From NCBI RefSeq assembly GCF_009547075.1, contig NZ_WIPH01000007.1, positions 51,137-115,136 of the forward strand: 64,000 nt of DNA, written 5' to 3'. The notes under the pieces were generated by a model. The model did not search any database. It had not been told where the DNA came from and saw only the letters and a list, made by a program, of their open reading frames with translations. The position numbers and the translations under genes were made by a program. The DNA comes from Gluconobacter aidae. GTDB taxonomy: Bacteria > Pseudomonadota > Alphaproteobacteria > Acetobacterales > Acetobacteraceae. Position 1 is the first letter of the stretch; each line of letters starts with the position of its first letter. Positions 36,254 to 44,286 of the stretch are shown here, piece after piece.

Positions 36254-36808
36254 TCAGTGCGGTGGGTTGCCCATCGCCTGCATCAGGGCCGTAACCTGTT
36301 CGGGCTGGGCCTTGAAGAGGGCGACATTGGACGGGTTGGGGCTGGGCATTCCTGTCGGGAGCTGTCCGTTACTGGCGGCCAGGGTCATGCCGAATGTGGT
36401 CATGCCCATGACAAAGCTCTCGGGTGTGAAACCGTGGCTTTGCAGGACGGGTGCCAGTCCCGGCACCTGACTGATCTGCCGGATCGTTTCTGAGAGGCTC
36501 GTGCCATGGGAGTTGGGGGGCTGGATATTCCGGGCCTGGAGTTCGGCGATCGTTGCGGCGGCCCGGGTCATGAAGTCGGGTGGCAGCGGGTAGCGCATGG
36601 CGCGCTCCGTATCGGCGCGGACCTGCGGCGAGACCTGCTGGGTCTGCTGCGGCGCGCCCTGAAGGGGGGCGCTTCCGTCGATCTGGGTCTGGCTCTGGGT
36701 GCTGCCCTGATAGGCGGAGGGTGGATAGGACTGGGCCTGTGCTGCGAGCGGCAGCATTGCAGCGGAAACGAGGAGGGCGGAGAGCCCTGTCATGCGGGGA
36801 AATGTCAT
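36254..36808 (-). CDS. Secreted hypothetical protein, coupled to an aminopeptidase gene
   Basis: The 184-residue protein has a clear signal peptide (MTGLSALLVSAAMLPLAAQAQ, cleavage probably after AQA). A Gln/Ser/Pro-rich linker and a helical domain rich in Met, Thr and Pro follow (PDFMTRAAATIAELQARNIQPP, ESFVMGMTTFGMTLAASNG). I do not recognise a family. The ATG at 36808 overlaps the TGA stop of the upstream aminopeptidase gene (ATGA), which decides the start and indicates co-translation. Confidence 0.75.
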   Translation of the reverse strand: MTFPRMTGLSALLVSAAMLPLAAQAQSYPPSAYQGSTQSQTQIDGSAPLQGAPQQTQQVSPQVRADTERAMRYPLPPDFMTRAAATIAELQARNIQPPNSHGTSLSETIRQISQVPGLAPVLQSHGFTPESFVMGMTTFGMTLAASNGQLPTGMPSPNPSNVALFKAQPEQVTALMQAMGNPPH

Positions 36809-38088
36809 GCCTGCACCCATTCGCCAGCGCGCATCAGCGGCACGCGATTGCCATTCTTGAGACCGTCGAGGTCGATCTTGTCCGAACCGATCATCCAGTC
36901 AATGTGGATGAGGGAGTCGTTGACGCCTCGCTCCAGCAGTTCTTCCGGCGTCAGGCCTTCGATATCGACCATGCATTTCGTATAGGCCTGACCGAGGGCA
37001 ATGTGGCTGGACGCATTTTCGTCGAACAGCGTGTTGCGATACAGGATCTTGCTGGCCGAGATGGGCGAGGAGTGCGGTACGAGGGCCACTTCACCAATCC
37101 GGGCCGCGCCTTCATCGGTGCTGAGGATGCGCTTGAGCACGTCTTCGCCCTGGCTGGCGGACGCTTCGACAATCTTTCCGTTTTCAAAGCGGACCGAGAT
37201 GTCGTCGATCAGCGTGCCCTGATGGAAAAGCGGCTTGGTGCTGCTGACCCGGCCATCGACCTTGCTGCGATGGGGCGTCGTGAAGATTTCTTCCGTCGGG
37301 ATATTCGGGTTGCAGACAATGCCGTTGCCCGATTTTTCCGAGCCGCCTGCCCAGAGATGGCCATCCGCGAGACCGACCGTCAGATCGGTGCCGGGGCCGC
37401 TGAAATGCAGGGCGTCAAAGCGGCTGTCATTCATGTATTTTGCCCGGGCATGCAGACGGGCATTATGGGCTTTCCACTCGGCGACGGGATCGGCCACGTC
37501 GACGCGGGAGGCTTTGAAGATTCCGTCCCACAGGGCGGCGAGTGCTTCGTCGGCCGGAAGCTCCGGGAAGACCTGTGCGGCCCAGGCCGGGGTGGCGCAG
37601 GCGATGATGTTCCAGTTCACGGCGAACTGCGTGATGATTTCCATCGCCGGGCGGTTGGCCTTGGAATTGGCACGGTTGGCCCGGGAAATACGCTCGGGGT
37701 CCTGGCCTTTCAGAAGGGTCGGGTTGGCGCCCGTGATGGCCATGCGGGCTGCGCCTTCACGGAAAGCGCGGGCCATGCCGTCAGCGAGCCATGTGGGGGC
37801 GACGTCGAAAGCCTCGTCCGGGGCATGGATGAAGCGGGCCAGCGTGGTTTCATCGTCCGCGTACAGCGTTGTCACGAGAGAAGCGCCAGCCTTGTAGGCG
37901 TGTTCCGTCACCCGACGGACCAGCGGGACGGCGGCCAGCGGTGCTGTGATGAGAAGCTGCTGCCCCGGCGCGATGTTCAGGCCAACGCGGACGGCAACCT
38001 CGCCCAGGCGGTCAAGCAGCTGTTCGTGCGAAAAGGTGGAAGGAGCGGACACGTTGGACTCTTTCGCAGTGATCATTCTGTCCGTCAT
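36805..38088 (-). CDS. M29 family metallo-aminopeptidase (AmpS/AmpT type)
   Basis: The 427-residue product matches the thermophilic aminopeptidase (M29) family. The N-terminal half has the NIAPGQQLLITAPLAAVPLVR pattern. The C-terminal half has the metal-binding region: IPTEEIFTTPHRSKVDGRVS, the NASSHIALGQAY block and HIDWMIGSDKIDLDGL. These enzymes remove N-terminal residues from peptides and use two metal ions. I chose the ATG at 38088; the frame is open far upstream but that part overlaps the divergent glycosyltransferase gene and has no similarity. A weaker alternative is the ATG at 38076. Confidence 0.9.
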   Translation of the reverse strand: MTDRMITAKESNVSAPSTFSHEQLLDRLGEVAVRVGLNIAPGQQLLITAPLAAVPLVRRVTEHAYKAGASLVTTLYADDETTLARFIHAPDEAFDVAPTWLADGMARAFREGAARMAITGANPTLLKGQDPERISRANRANSKANRPAMEIITQFAVNWNIIACATPAWAAQVFPELPADEALAALWDGIFKASRVDVADPVAEWKAHNARLHARAKYMNDSRFDALHFSGPGTDLTVGLADGHLWAGGSEKSGNGIVCNPNIPTEEIFTTPHRSKVDGRVSSTKPLFHQGTLIDDISVRFENGKIVEASASQGEDVLKRILSTDEGAARIGEVALVPHSSPISASKILYRNTLFDENASSHIALGQAYTKCMVDIEGLTPEELLERGVNDSLIHIDWMIGSDKIDLDGLKNGNRVPLMRAGEWVQA

Positions 38089-38172
38089 GGTGTGCCCTGT
38101 GGCGCCGAAGTGCAAGAGAGCAGGGCGGGGTGTGAGGTGACAGTCCTGTAGGGGCGCAGTATCGTTTTCGCC

Positions 38173-38991
38173 ATGAAACCCGGACTTCACATTTTCGCCG
38201 ATCCAGGTGAGCCCGACCAGAGTCCATTCGATGTCGCGGTCGTCATGCCGAGCCTGTTGCGGCCGAGTATCGTCCGGGCGCTTCAGTCCATCTTCGAGCA
38301 GAAGGGTGGCTTGCGGGTCCAGATCATGATCGGGCTGGATCGGGCTCCGGGAGAAGGTGCGGACGAACTGCTGCGACGTGCGGTCGAAGGACGGCCGCCT
38401 GGCTGGGCTGTCGAAGTGCTGTGGCCCGGCTATTCCACGTCCCAGAGGCATGGCGGATTTGGCCGTGCAAAGGATGGGGGCGTGTTGCGCAGTGTGCTCA
38501 GCCAGCTCTCGAATGCGCCGCGGATTGCCTATCTCGATGACGACAACTGGTGGGCGCCGGATCACCTGTCCTCTCTGCTGACGGTGATTGAAGGGCAGGA
38601 CTGGGCCTGGGCCGGGCGCTGGTTCGTGCATCCGCGGACGCTGCGCCCTATCTGCGAGGACCAGTGGGAGTCGGTCGGGATCGGGGGCGGGATTTTTCGG
38701 GAAAGCTATGGCGGATTTGTCGATCCGAACTGCCTGATGATCGACCGGACGCGGGTGCCGGAAGCTCTGGAGATGTGGAACCAGCCTCTGGCCGGAGACG
38801 GGACGCAGATGACGGCGGACCGGAATGTTTTCAGGCTGCTGAAGGACAGGCCAGGCAGGCCGACCGGCGAATATACGGCGTATTATGTCCTGACCGAGAC
38901 CGACGGATTGCACCTGACGCGGCTGCGTCTGATGGGGTCGGCCGTTTGGGACAGAGCAGCGGCTTGCAGAACGGCTGGTCAGGACGCCTGA
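38173..38991 (+). CDS. GT2-like glycosyltransferase
   Basis: The 272-residue protein has a GT-A-fold opening (VAVVMPSLLRPSIVRALQSIFEQ) and an acidic metal-binding motif LDDDNWWAPDHL (Asp at 122-124). A distal acceptor-site region (GIFRESYGGFVDPNCLMIDR) follows. It is likely an inverting family 2 transferase for a cell-surface glycan, but donor and acceptor are unknown. There is no signal peptide or membrane helix. It is a single gene, divergent from the aminopeptidase, and is closed by a strong terminator directly after the stop. Confidence 0.75.
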   Translation: MKPGLHIFADPGEPDQSPFDVAVVMPSLLRPSIVRALQSIFEQKGGLRVQIMIGLDRAPGEGADELLRRAVEGRPPGWAVEVLWPGYSTSQRHGGFGRAKDGGVLRSVLSQLSNAPRIAYLDDDNWWAPDHLSSLLTVIEGQDWAWAGRWFVHPRTLRPICEDQWESVGIGGGIFRESYGGFVDPNCLMIDRTRVPEALEMWNQPLAGDGTQMTADRNVFRLLKDRPGRPTGEYTAYYVLTETDGLHLTRLRLMGSAVWDRAAACRTAGQDA

Positions 38992-38992
38992 T

Positions 38993-39037
38993 GTGAAAAA
39001 CCCGGCGCGGAGACACTCTCCGTACCGGGTTTTTCAC
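38993..39037. terminator. Bidirectional intrinsic terminator
   Basis: GTGAAAAACCCGG (38993-39005) and CCGGGTTTTTCAC (39025-39037) are perfect 13-base arms, with an inner GGAGA/TCTCC pairing. The A/T part of the stem gives a T run on both strands. It lies between the convergent glycosyltransferase gene and the small coiled-coil gene. Confidence 0.9.
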
Positions 39038-39045
39038 GGTATTCC

Positions 39046-39300
39046 TCACATGGAGCGGATCGTGTTGCGACGTGGCGGCCGGCGCTGACGGTCGGCCTGC
39101 GCGTCCGGATTGGCGGCCTTGGCAGCCTTTTCACGCGCGATGGTGCGCAGTTCGACTTCCAGTTCGCGAATGCGGCGCTGGATGCTCTCCTTCAGTGTCG
39201 GAGAGGTGTGGGATTTCATGGAGGCGATCGTCTCCTTGAGGTCCCGGAGCTGTTTTTCCTTTTCGGCCTGATTACGGCGAATAGGCTGGTTGTCGGACAT
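39046..39300 (-). CDS. Small basic coiled-coil hypothetical protein
   Basis: The 84-residue protein is highly charged and predicted helical (EKEKQLRDLKETIASMKSH; ESIQRRIRELEVELRTIARE), with an Arg/Pro-rich tail (RQRRPPRRNTIRSM). I do not recognise a family. The ATG at 39300 follows AGGGACAG, a good ribosome site; the frame extends 41 codons upstream without features. It ends nine bases before a strong bidirectional terminator. Confidence 0.65.
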   Translation of the reverse strand: MSDNQPIRRNQAEKEKQLRDLKETIASMKSHTSPTLKESIQRRIRELEVELRTIAREKAAKAANPDAQADRQRRPPRRNTIRSM

Positions 39301-39458
39301 CTGTCCCTGAAATGCACGCATGTGTTCGTCTTTCCGCATGAAGCATTCACGGGCCTCCCGCTCATCCGGGGATGGCGGGATGGAACACGCAAAAGCGTGC
39401 CCGGCTGGCCCTGTGTGGCTCATGATTATGGGGGACGGGGTATTACCGTCCGGTTAAT

Positions 39459-40526
39459 TCAGGATCGGGGAGAAAGGATGTCCCGCAAAGCGTCTGTCAG
39501 GCGTATGCAGGCTTCGTCCGTTCCGATCGAGATGCGCAGCCAGTCCTGGATGCGCGGGGTTGAGAGATGCCGGACAAGGATCGCCCGCTCGCGCAGGGCT
39601 GCGGCGATGGCTCCGGCCTTGTGCTCCGGATGGTGCACGAGAACGAAGTTGGCACAGGATGGCAGGACTTGGAAGCCAAGATTTCGCAGATCCGGGACCA
39701 GCCTGTCACGGCTCGCGACGACGCGCGCCGTGATGTCCGCAAGCCAGTCGGTATCCTGGATCGCGGCGATGGCCCCGGCCTGTGCCGGGCGGGAGAGAGG
39801 ATAGGAATTGAAGCTGTCCTTGACCCGGATGAGACCTTCGAGCAGCTCGGGGGAGCCGATCGCAAAACCCACACGCAGCCCTGCCAGGGCATAGGACTTG
39901 GACAGCGTCTGGACCACCAGAAGATTGTCATACCGGTGTGTCAGTTCAATGGCGGACTGCGCCCCGAAATCGACATAGGCCTCGTCGATGATGACGGTGC
40001 GGTCCGGATGGCGCTTCAGGAGCGTCTCGATCTGCTCCAGTGGGAGGGCGATACCCGTGTTCGCATTGGGATTGGCGACGATGATGCCGCCGCAGTCACC
40101 GGTATAGGCGTCGATGTCGATCGCAAAATCGTCATTGAGCGGGATATGGCGGAACGGCTGTTCGAACAGGCCGCAATAGACCGGATAGAAGCCGTAGGTC
40201 ACATCCGAGAACAGGACCGGTGCGTCATCGTGGAACAGGGCGCGGAAGGCATGGGCCAGCACTTCGTCCGAGCCGTTGCCGACGAAAACACGGTCCGGCG
40301 TCGTACCAAAGCGCGTGGCAATGGTGTCGCGCAGAACTGTCGCCGTCGGGTCCGGATACAGGCGCAGGTCGTCGGAGGCGGCTTCCCGGATGGCGTCGAG
40401 AACCTTCGGGCTTGGACCGTAGGGAGACTCGTTCGTGTTGAGCTTCAGCAGGTCTGCGACTTTCGGCTGCTCGCCCGGAACATATGGATGCAGGTCACGG
40501 ACACGGCGGTTCCAGAAACGGCTCAT
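39459..40526 (-). CDS. hisC: Histidinol-phosphate aminotransferase
   Basis: HisC transfers an amino group from glutamate to imidazole acetol phosphate in histidine synthesis; related enzymes also act in aromatic amino acid metabolism. The 355-residue protein has the fold-type I PLP signature SKSYALAGLRVG with Lys210. LNTNESPYGPSP near the start and ANPNANTGIALP are also diagnostic. It is not in a his operon; its start overlaps the end of the ankyrin gene by four bases (ATGA on the minus strand), so the two are coupled. Confidence 0.92.
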   Translation of the reverse strand: MSRFWNRRVRDLHPYVPGEQPKVADLLKLNTNESPYGPSPKVLDAIREAASDDLRLYPDPTATVLRDTIATRFGTTPDRVFVGNGSDEVLAHAFRALFHDDAPVLFSDVTYGFYPVYCGLFEQPFRHIPLNDDFAIDIDAYTGDCGGIIVANPNANTGIALPLEQIETLLKRHPDRTVIIDEAYVDFGAQSAIELTHRYDNLLVVQTLSKSYALAGLRVGFAIGSPELLEGLIRVKDSFNSYPLSRPAQAGAIAAIQDTDWLADITARVVASRDRLVPDLRNLGFQVLPSCANFVLVHHPEHKAGAIAAALRERAILVRHLSTPRIQDWLRISIGTDEACIRLTDALRDILSPRS

Positions 40527-41023
40527 GCGGGCGTTCCGGTGAACAGGCTGGTCATGAGCTGGCGCTCGGCGAGGTCACGGGCGGAAACGCCATCCGCGTC
40601 TTTCAGATCCGGGTTGGCCCCGGCGGCCAACAGCTTCCGTGCCATGTCTTCGCGGTTGAACATGATGGAGAACATCAGCGGTGTGCGACCCGCATGATTG
40701 GCGTGATCCACCTGGGCGCCGTGATCGAGCAGAAGTGTTGCGATGTCGGTCAGGCCCTTGAAAGCCACACCGGACAGTGCCGTGGCGCCCTTGAGATCGG
40801 TGGCTTCCGTATCGGCGCCCCGGTCCAGCAGCAGGCGCGTGGCATCTGCGTGGCCGTTATAGGTGGCGACGATCAGCGCGGTGTAGCCGCGGCTGTCGGG
40901 CGTATCGATGGCCATGCCGGCGTCCAGAAACTGGGTCAGGAGGTCGGTATCGCCTTCACGGGCCGCGTCGATGAACAGGGCGGTGATCTGGTCTGACGTG
41001 AAAGTGACGTTCTGGGCGTTCAT
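40523..41023 (-). CDS. Ankyrin repeat protein
   Basis: The 166-residue protein contains about four ankyrin repeats (GYTALIVATYNGHADATRLLL; ATALSGVAFKGLTDIATLLL; RTPLMFSIMFNREDMARKLL; preceded by a shorter first repeat) and has no signal peptide or membrane helix, so it is likely a cytoplasmic protein-binding scaffold. The ATG at 41023 is preceded by GGAAA; a GTG four codons upstream is possible. It overlaps hisC downstream by four bases. Its partner is unknown. Confidence 0.88.
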   Translation of the reverse strand: MNAQNVTFTSDQITALFIDAAREGDTDLLTQFLDAGMAIDTPDSRGYTALIVATYNGHADATRLLLDRGADTEATDLKGATALSGVAFKGLTDIATLLLDHGAQVDHANHAGRTPLMFSIMFNREDMARKLLAAGANPDLKDADGVSARDLAERQLMTSLFTGTPA

Positions 41024-41074
41024 GACGGTTTCCACATGGCGGTGTCCCCTCGCGGGGTGTTGTCGGGCAGGAGA

Positions 41075-42109
41075 TTAGCTTTTTGTGTCAGCGGGCGGAA
41101 GGGTAAGGCTCTCACCGTTCTCCAGTGCCGCGAAGGGGCGGCTTCCGGGGCGGCTGGCGAATTCCAGACGGGTGGGGGGCTCCAGAATGGCCTCATCGGT
41201 GAGCTGGAAGGTCCCGAAATGGATGGGCAGCCCCTGTTTTGCCCTGAGCGTATCGAAGGCCATGAGGGCTTCTTCGGGCGACATATGGACGCGCCGCATC
41301 AGCTCCCTCGGATCGTAGGCGCCGATGGGCAGGATGGCGAGATCGATCTCCGGCCAGCGGCGGTGAATCGCGTCGAAATGCTTGCCCCAGGCCGTATCCC
41401 CCGCGAAAAACACCGTGTGACCATCCGCTTCGATCGTAAATCCGCCCCACAGCGCATGGTTGGAATCGAACGGCGTGCGGGCGCTGCCATGCAGGGCCGG
41501 GGTTGCCGTGACGCAGGCACCATCGTCGGTCGTGCTTTCCCACCAGTCCAGCTCGGCGATACGGGGCAGATCGGCCTTTTCCAGATGGCGGCGGTTGCCG
41601 GGCAGCGAGATGCACAGCGGGTCGTCCCGTTCGGCCAGGGCGCGCAGGCTCGGCAGGTCCATGTGATCGTAATGGCAGTGCGAGACGAGGATGATGTCGA
41701 TGCGGGGGAGGGCATCCAGTGCAATGCCGGGCGGACGGACGCGACGGGGACCGAAACTGCGGAAGGGGGAGCAGCGTTCGGAGAATACCGGATCAGTGAT
41801 GATCCGCAGAGGGGCGCGTCCCGCGCGGCCGAACTGGAGCAGAACGGTCGCATGGCCGATGAACGTGACGCAGCATTCTCCCGGAGCCGGCGTAGCCTGC
41901 GGCCAGGCTTTCTGGGGTGGAAGGGCGTCCGGCCAGCGAGGGCGCAGCCCCATCTGCCAGCGGAAGATATTCCCGATCCGCTGGGACGTCGTGCGGGCCG
42001 TGCGTGTCTCGTCGGGACGCCATGCCTCTGGATTTCGGTAATGACGCCCGTCGAAATGTGGCAGGTTGTCATTAAGCACAAGAGCGTGTTTCACAATATG
42101 GTTTACCAA
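41075..42109 (-). CDS. Metallo-beta-lactamase-fold hydrolase (NAPE-PLD/UlaG-like)
   Basis: The product of about 344 residues has the zinc signature HCHYDHMD (His144, His146, Asp148, His149) and the upstream strand VTFIGHATVLLQF. FFAGDTAWGKHF and LPIGAYDPRELMRRVHMSPEEA follow. These are hallmarks of the branch that includes N-acylphosphatidylethanolamine phospholipase D and UlaG-type lactonases. The actual substrate is not known. The start is uncertain: the longest form begins with TTG at 42109, and GTG codons shortly downstream are alternatives. It lies 51 bases upstream of the ankyrin gene on the same strand and is divergent from tkt. Confidence 0.85.
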   Translation of the reverse strand: MVNHIVKHALVLNDNLPHFDGRHYRNPEAWRPDETRTARTTSQRIGNIFRWQMGLRPRWPDALPPQKAWPQATPAPGECCVTFIGHATVLLQFGRAGRAPLRIITDPVFSERCSPFRSFGPRRVRPPGIALDALPRIDIILVSHCHYDHMDLPSLRALAERDDPLCISLPGNRRHLEKADLPRIAELDWWESTTDDGACVTATPALHGSARTPFDSNHALWGGFTIEADGHTVFFAGDTAWGKHFDAIHRRWPEIDLAILPIGAYDPRELMRRVHMSPEEALMAFDTLRAKQGLPIHFGTFQLTDEAILEPPTRLEFASRPGSRPFAALENGESLTLPPADTKS

Positions 42110-42216
42110 TCAGCCATTGCGTCCGGCGCGACTTCGCGTCATGCCGTGGCAGCAGAAGGTGCGGGAGACATCGTTGCGTGTCTTCCCGTCAGTCACAAGC
42201 CGGAGACCCCATTCCG

Positions 42217-44274
42217 ATGAGTACGCTTCCCCAACTCGCCATCAATACGATCCGTACCCTTTCGATGGAAGGTGTCGAACGCGCCAATTCCGGCCATCCC
42301 GGCACGGCCATGGCCCTTGCCCCCGCGATGTATGCCGTCTGGCAGCATGATCTGAAATATGATCCGGCCGATCCGTGCTGGCCGGCGCGCGACCGTTTCG
42401 TCCTCTCGGTCGGCCATGCTTCGATGCTGCTGTACTCCACCCTGTTCCTGACGGGTGTGAAGGATATCCGGGACGGCAAGGTTGTCGATGCACCGTCGCT
42501 CACTGTCGAGGACCTGTCGCAGTTCCGCCAGCTGAACTCCAAGACGCCGGGCCATCCGGAATACCGCTTTACCGCTGGTGTCGAGACCACGACCGGCCCG
42601 CTCGGTCAGGGCTGCGGCAATTCCGTCGGTATGGCGATCGCGCAGAAATGGATGTCCGCGCGTTATGACCGCCCGGGCTTCAAGCTGTTCGACTACCATG
42701 TGACGGTGTTCTGTGGTGACGGTGACATGATGGAAGGCGTGGCGTCCGAAGCCGCCTCCACCGCCGGTCATCTGGCGCTGGGGAACCTGACCTGGATCTA
42801 TGATTCGAACCAGATTTCCATTGAAGGTTCGACGGATCTTGCGTTCACGGAAAACGTGGGCAAACGCTTCGAGGCCTATGGCTGGCATGTCCAGACGCTG
42901 ACGGACGGCAATGATGTGGACGCCATTCTGGCTGCTCTGAAAGCTGCGCGAGCGGTGACGGATCGTCCGAGCATGATCGTTCTCAAAACGGTCATCGGCT
43001 ATGGCGCACCCAAGAAGGCCGGTACGGCTTCGGCACATGGTGAGCCGCTGGGCGCGGAAGAAATCAAGGGTGCGAAAGCCGCTTATGGCTGGCCGGAAGA
43101 TGTGCCGGATTTCTACGTCCCCGATGGCGTGAAGGAGCATTTCGCCGAGGGGCTTGGCAAGCGTGGCGCGGAAGCCAATGCGGAATGGCGCGAGCTTTTC
43201 TCGGCCTATCGCGAAGCACATCCGGACCTCGCGGCTGAAATCGACTGCATCATCGAGCACCGCCTGCCGGAAGGTTGGGACAAGGACATTCCGACTTTCG
43301 AAGCCGACGCCAAGGGCGTTGCCTCGCGTGCAAGTTCCGGTCAGGTGCTGAACGCGGTTGCGAAGAACCTTCCCTGGATGATCGGTGGTTCTGCCGACCT
43401 GACGCCGTCCACCAAGACGGACATCAAGGGCGGTGGCTCCTTCCAGCCGGAAAAATGGAACGGCAGCTATGGCGGCCGGAACATCCATTTCGGTGTGCGC
43501 GAACATGCGATGGGCTCCATCTGCAACGGCATCGCGCTGTCGGGCATCCGCGCTTACGGTTCGGGCTTCCTGATCTTCTCCGATTACATGAAGGCGCCGA
43601 TCCGTCTGTCGGCCATCATGGAACTGCCGGTTCTGTACATCTTCACGCATGACTCCATCGGCGTGGGTGAAGACGGACCGACGCATCAGCCGATCGAGCA
43701 GCTCGCACAGCTTCGCGCCACGCCGGGTATCATGACGATCCGCCCGTCCGACGCCAACGAAGTGGCCGAAGCCTGGCGGACGCTGATCCCGATGACGCAC
43801 AAGCCGGCGGTCCTGGCGCTGAGCCGTCAGAACCTGCCGACGATCGACCGTACGAAATATGCCTCCGCCTCCGGTCTGGCGAAGGGTGGCTATGTGCTGG
43901 CGAGCTGTGAGGGCAAGCCCGACGTGATCCTGATTGCTTCGGGTTCGGAAGTCAGCCTCGTGGTTGCGGCTTACGAGAAGCTGACGGAAGAGGGCATCAA
44001 GGCCCGCGTCGTGTCCATGCCGAGCTTCGACCTGTTCGAAGAGCAGAGCCAGGAATACCGCGATTCCGTGCTGCCGCCTGACGTGATCGGTCGCGTTGCG
44101 GTCGAGCAGGCTGCGGCTTTCGGCTGGGATCGTTACGTCGGTCTGGGTGGCGCGATCATCGCCATGAACACGTTCGGTGCGTCGGCTCCGGCCTCGGCAC
44201 TGCTCACGAAATTCGGTTTCACGCCTGAGGCGGTCTACGACGCGGCGAAGCGTCAGGCCCTTCGCGGCAAGTAA
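42217..44274 (+). CDS. tkt: Transketolase
   Basis: Transketolase moves two-carbon units in the non-oxidative pentose phosphate pathway and needs thiamine diphosphate. The 685-residue protein has the ThDP motif GDGDMMEGVASEAAS followed by the Asn-containing YDSNQISIEG. The pyrimidine-domain FGVREHAMGSICNGIAL and the HDSIGVGEDGPTHQPIEQL block are present. The ATG at 42217 gives the standard TLPQLAINTIRTLSMEG opening; an ATG 13 codons upstream is less likely. It is the first gene of a block that continues with tal-pgi 12 bases after its stop. Confidence 0.97.
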   Translation: MSTLPQLAINTIRTLSMEGVERANSGHPGTAMALAPAMYAVWQHDLKYDPADPCWPARDRFVLSVGHASMLLYSTLFLTGVKDIRDGKVVDAPSLTVEDLSQFRQLNSKTPGHPEYRFTAGVETTTGPLGQGCGNSVGMAIAQKWMSARYDRPGFKLFDYHVTVFCGDGDMMEGVASEAASTAGHLALGNLTWIYDSNQISIEGSTDLAFTENVGKRFEAYGWHVQTLTDGNDVDAILAALKAARAVTDRPSMIVLKTVIGYGAPKKAGTASAHGEPLGAEEIKGAKAAYGWPEDVPDFYVPDGVKEHFAEGLGKRGAEANAEWRELFSAYREAHPDLAAEIDCIIEHRLPEGWDKDIPTFEADAKGVASRASSGQVLNAVAKNLPWMIGGSADLTPSTKTDIKGGGSFQPEKWNGSYGGRNIHFGVREHAMGSICNGIALSGIRAYGSGFLIFSDYMKAPIRLSAIMELPVLYIFTHDSIGVGEDGPTHQPIEQLAQLRATPGIMTIRPSDANEVAEAWRTLIPMTHKPAVLALSRQNLPTIDRTKYASASGLAKGGYVLASCEGKPDVILIASGSEVSLVVAAYEKLTEEGIKARVVSMPSFDLFEEQSQEYRDSVLPPDVIGRVAVEQAAAFGWDRYVGLGGAIIAMNTFGASAPASALLTKFGFTPEAVYDAAKRQALRGK

Positions 44275-44286
44275 GGGAGAGATCCT

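Noticed and set aside
36580..38151. Plus-strand frame of over 500 codons opposite the aminopeptidase
   Set aside because: The minus strand encodes conserved M29 motifs over the same bases.
39436..39460. TTAC-N7-TTAA resembling a CtrA box near the hisC stop
   Set aside because: Only about seven of nine positions match and it sits inside the end of a gene with no evident promoter.
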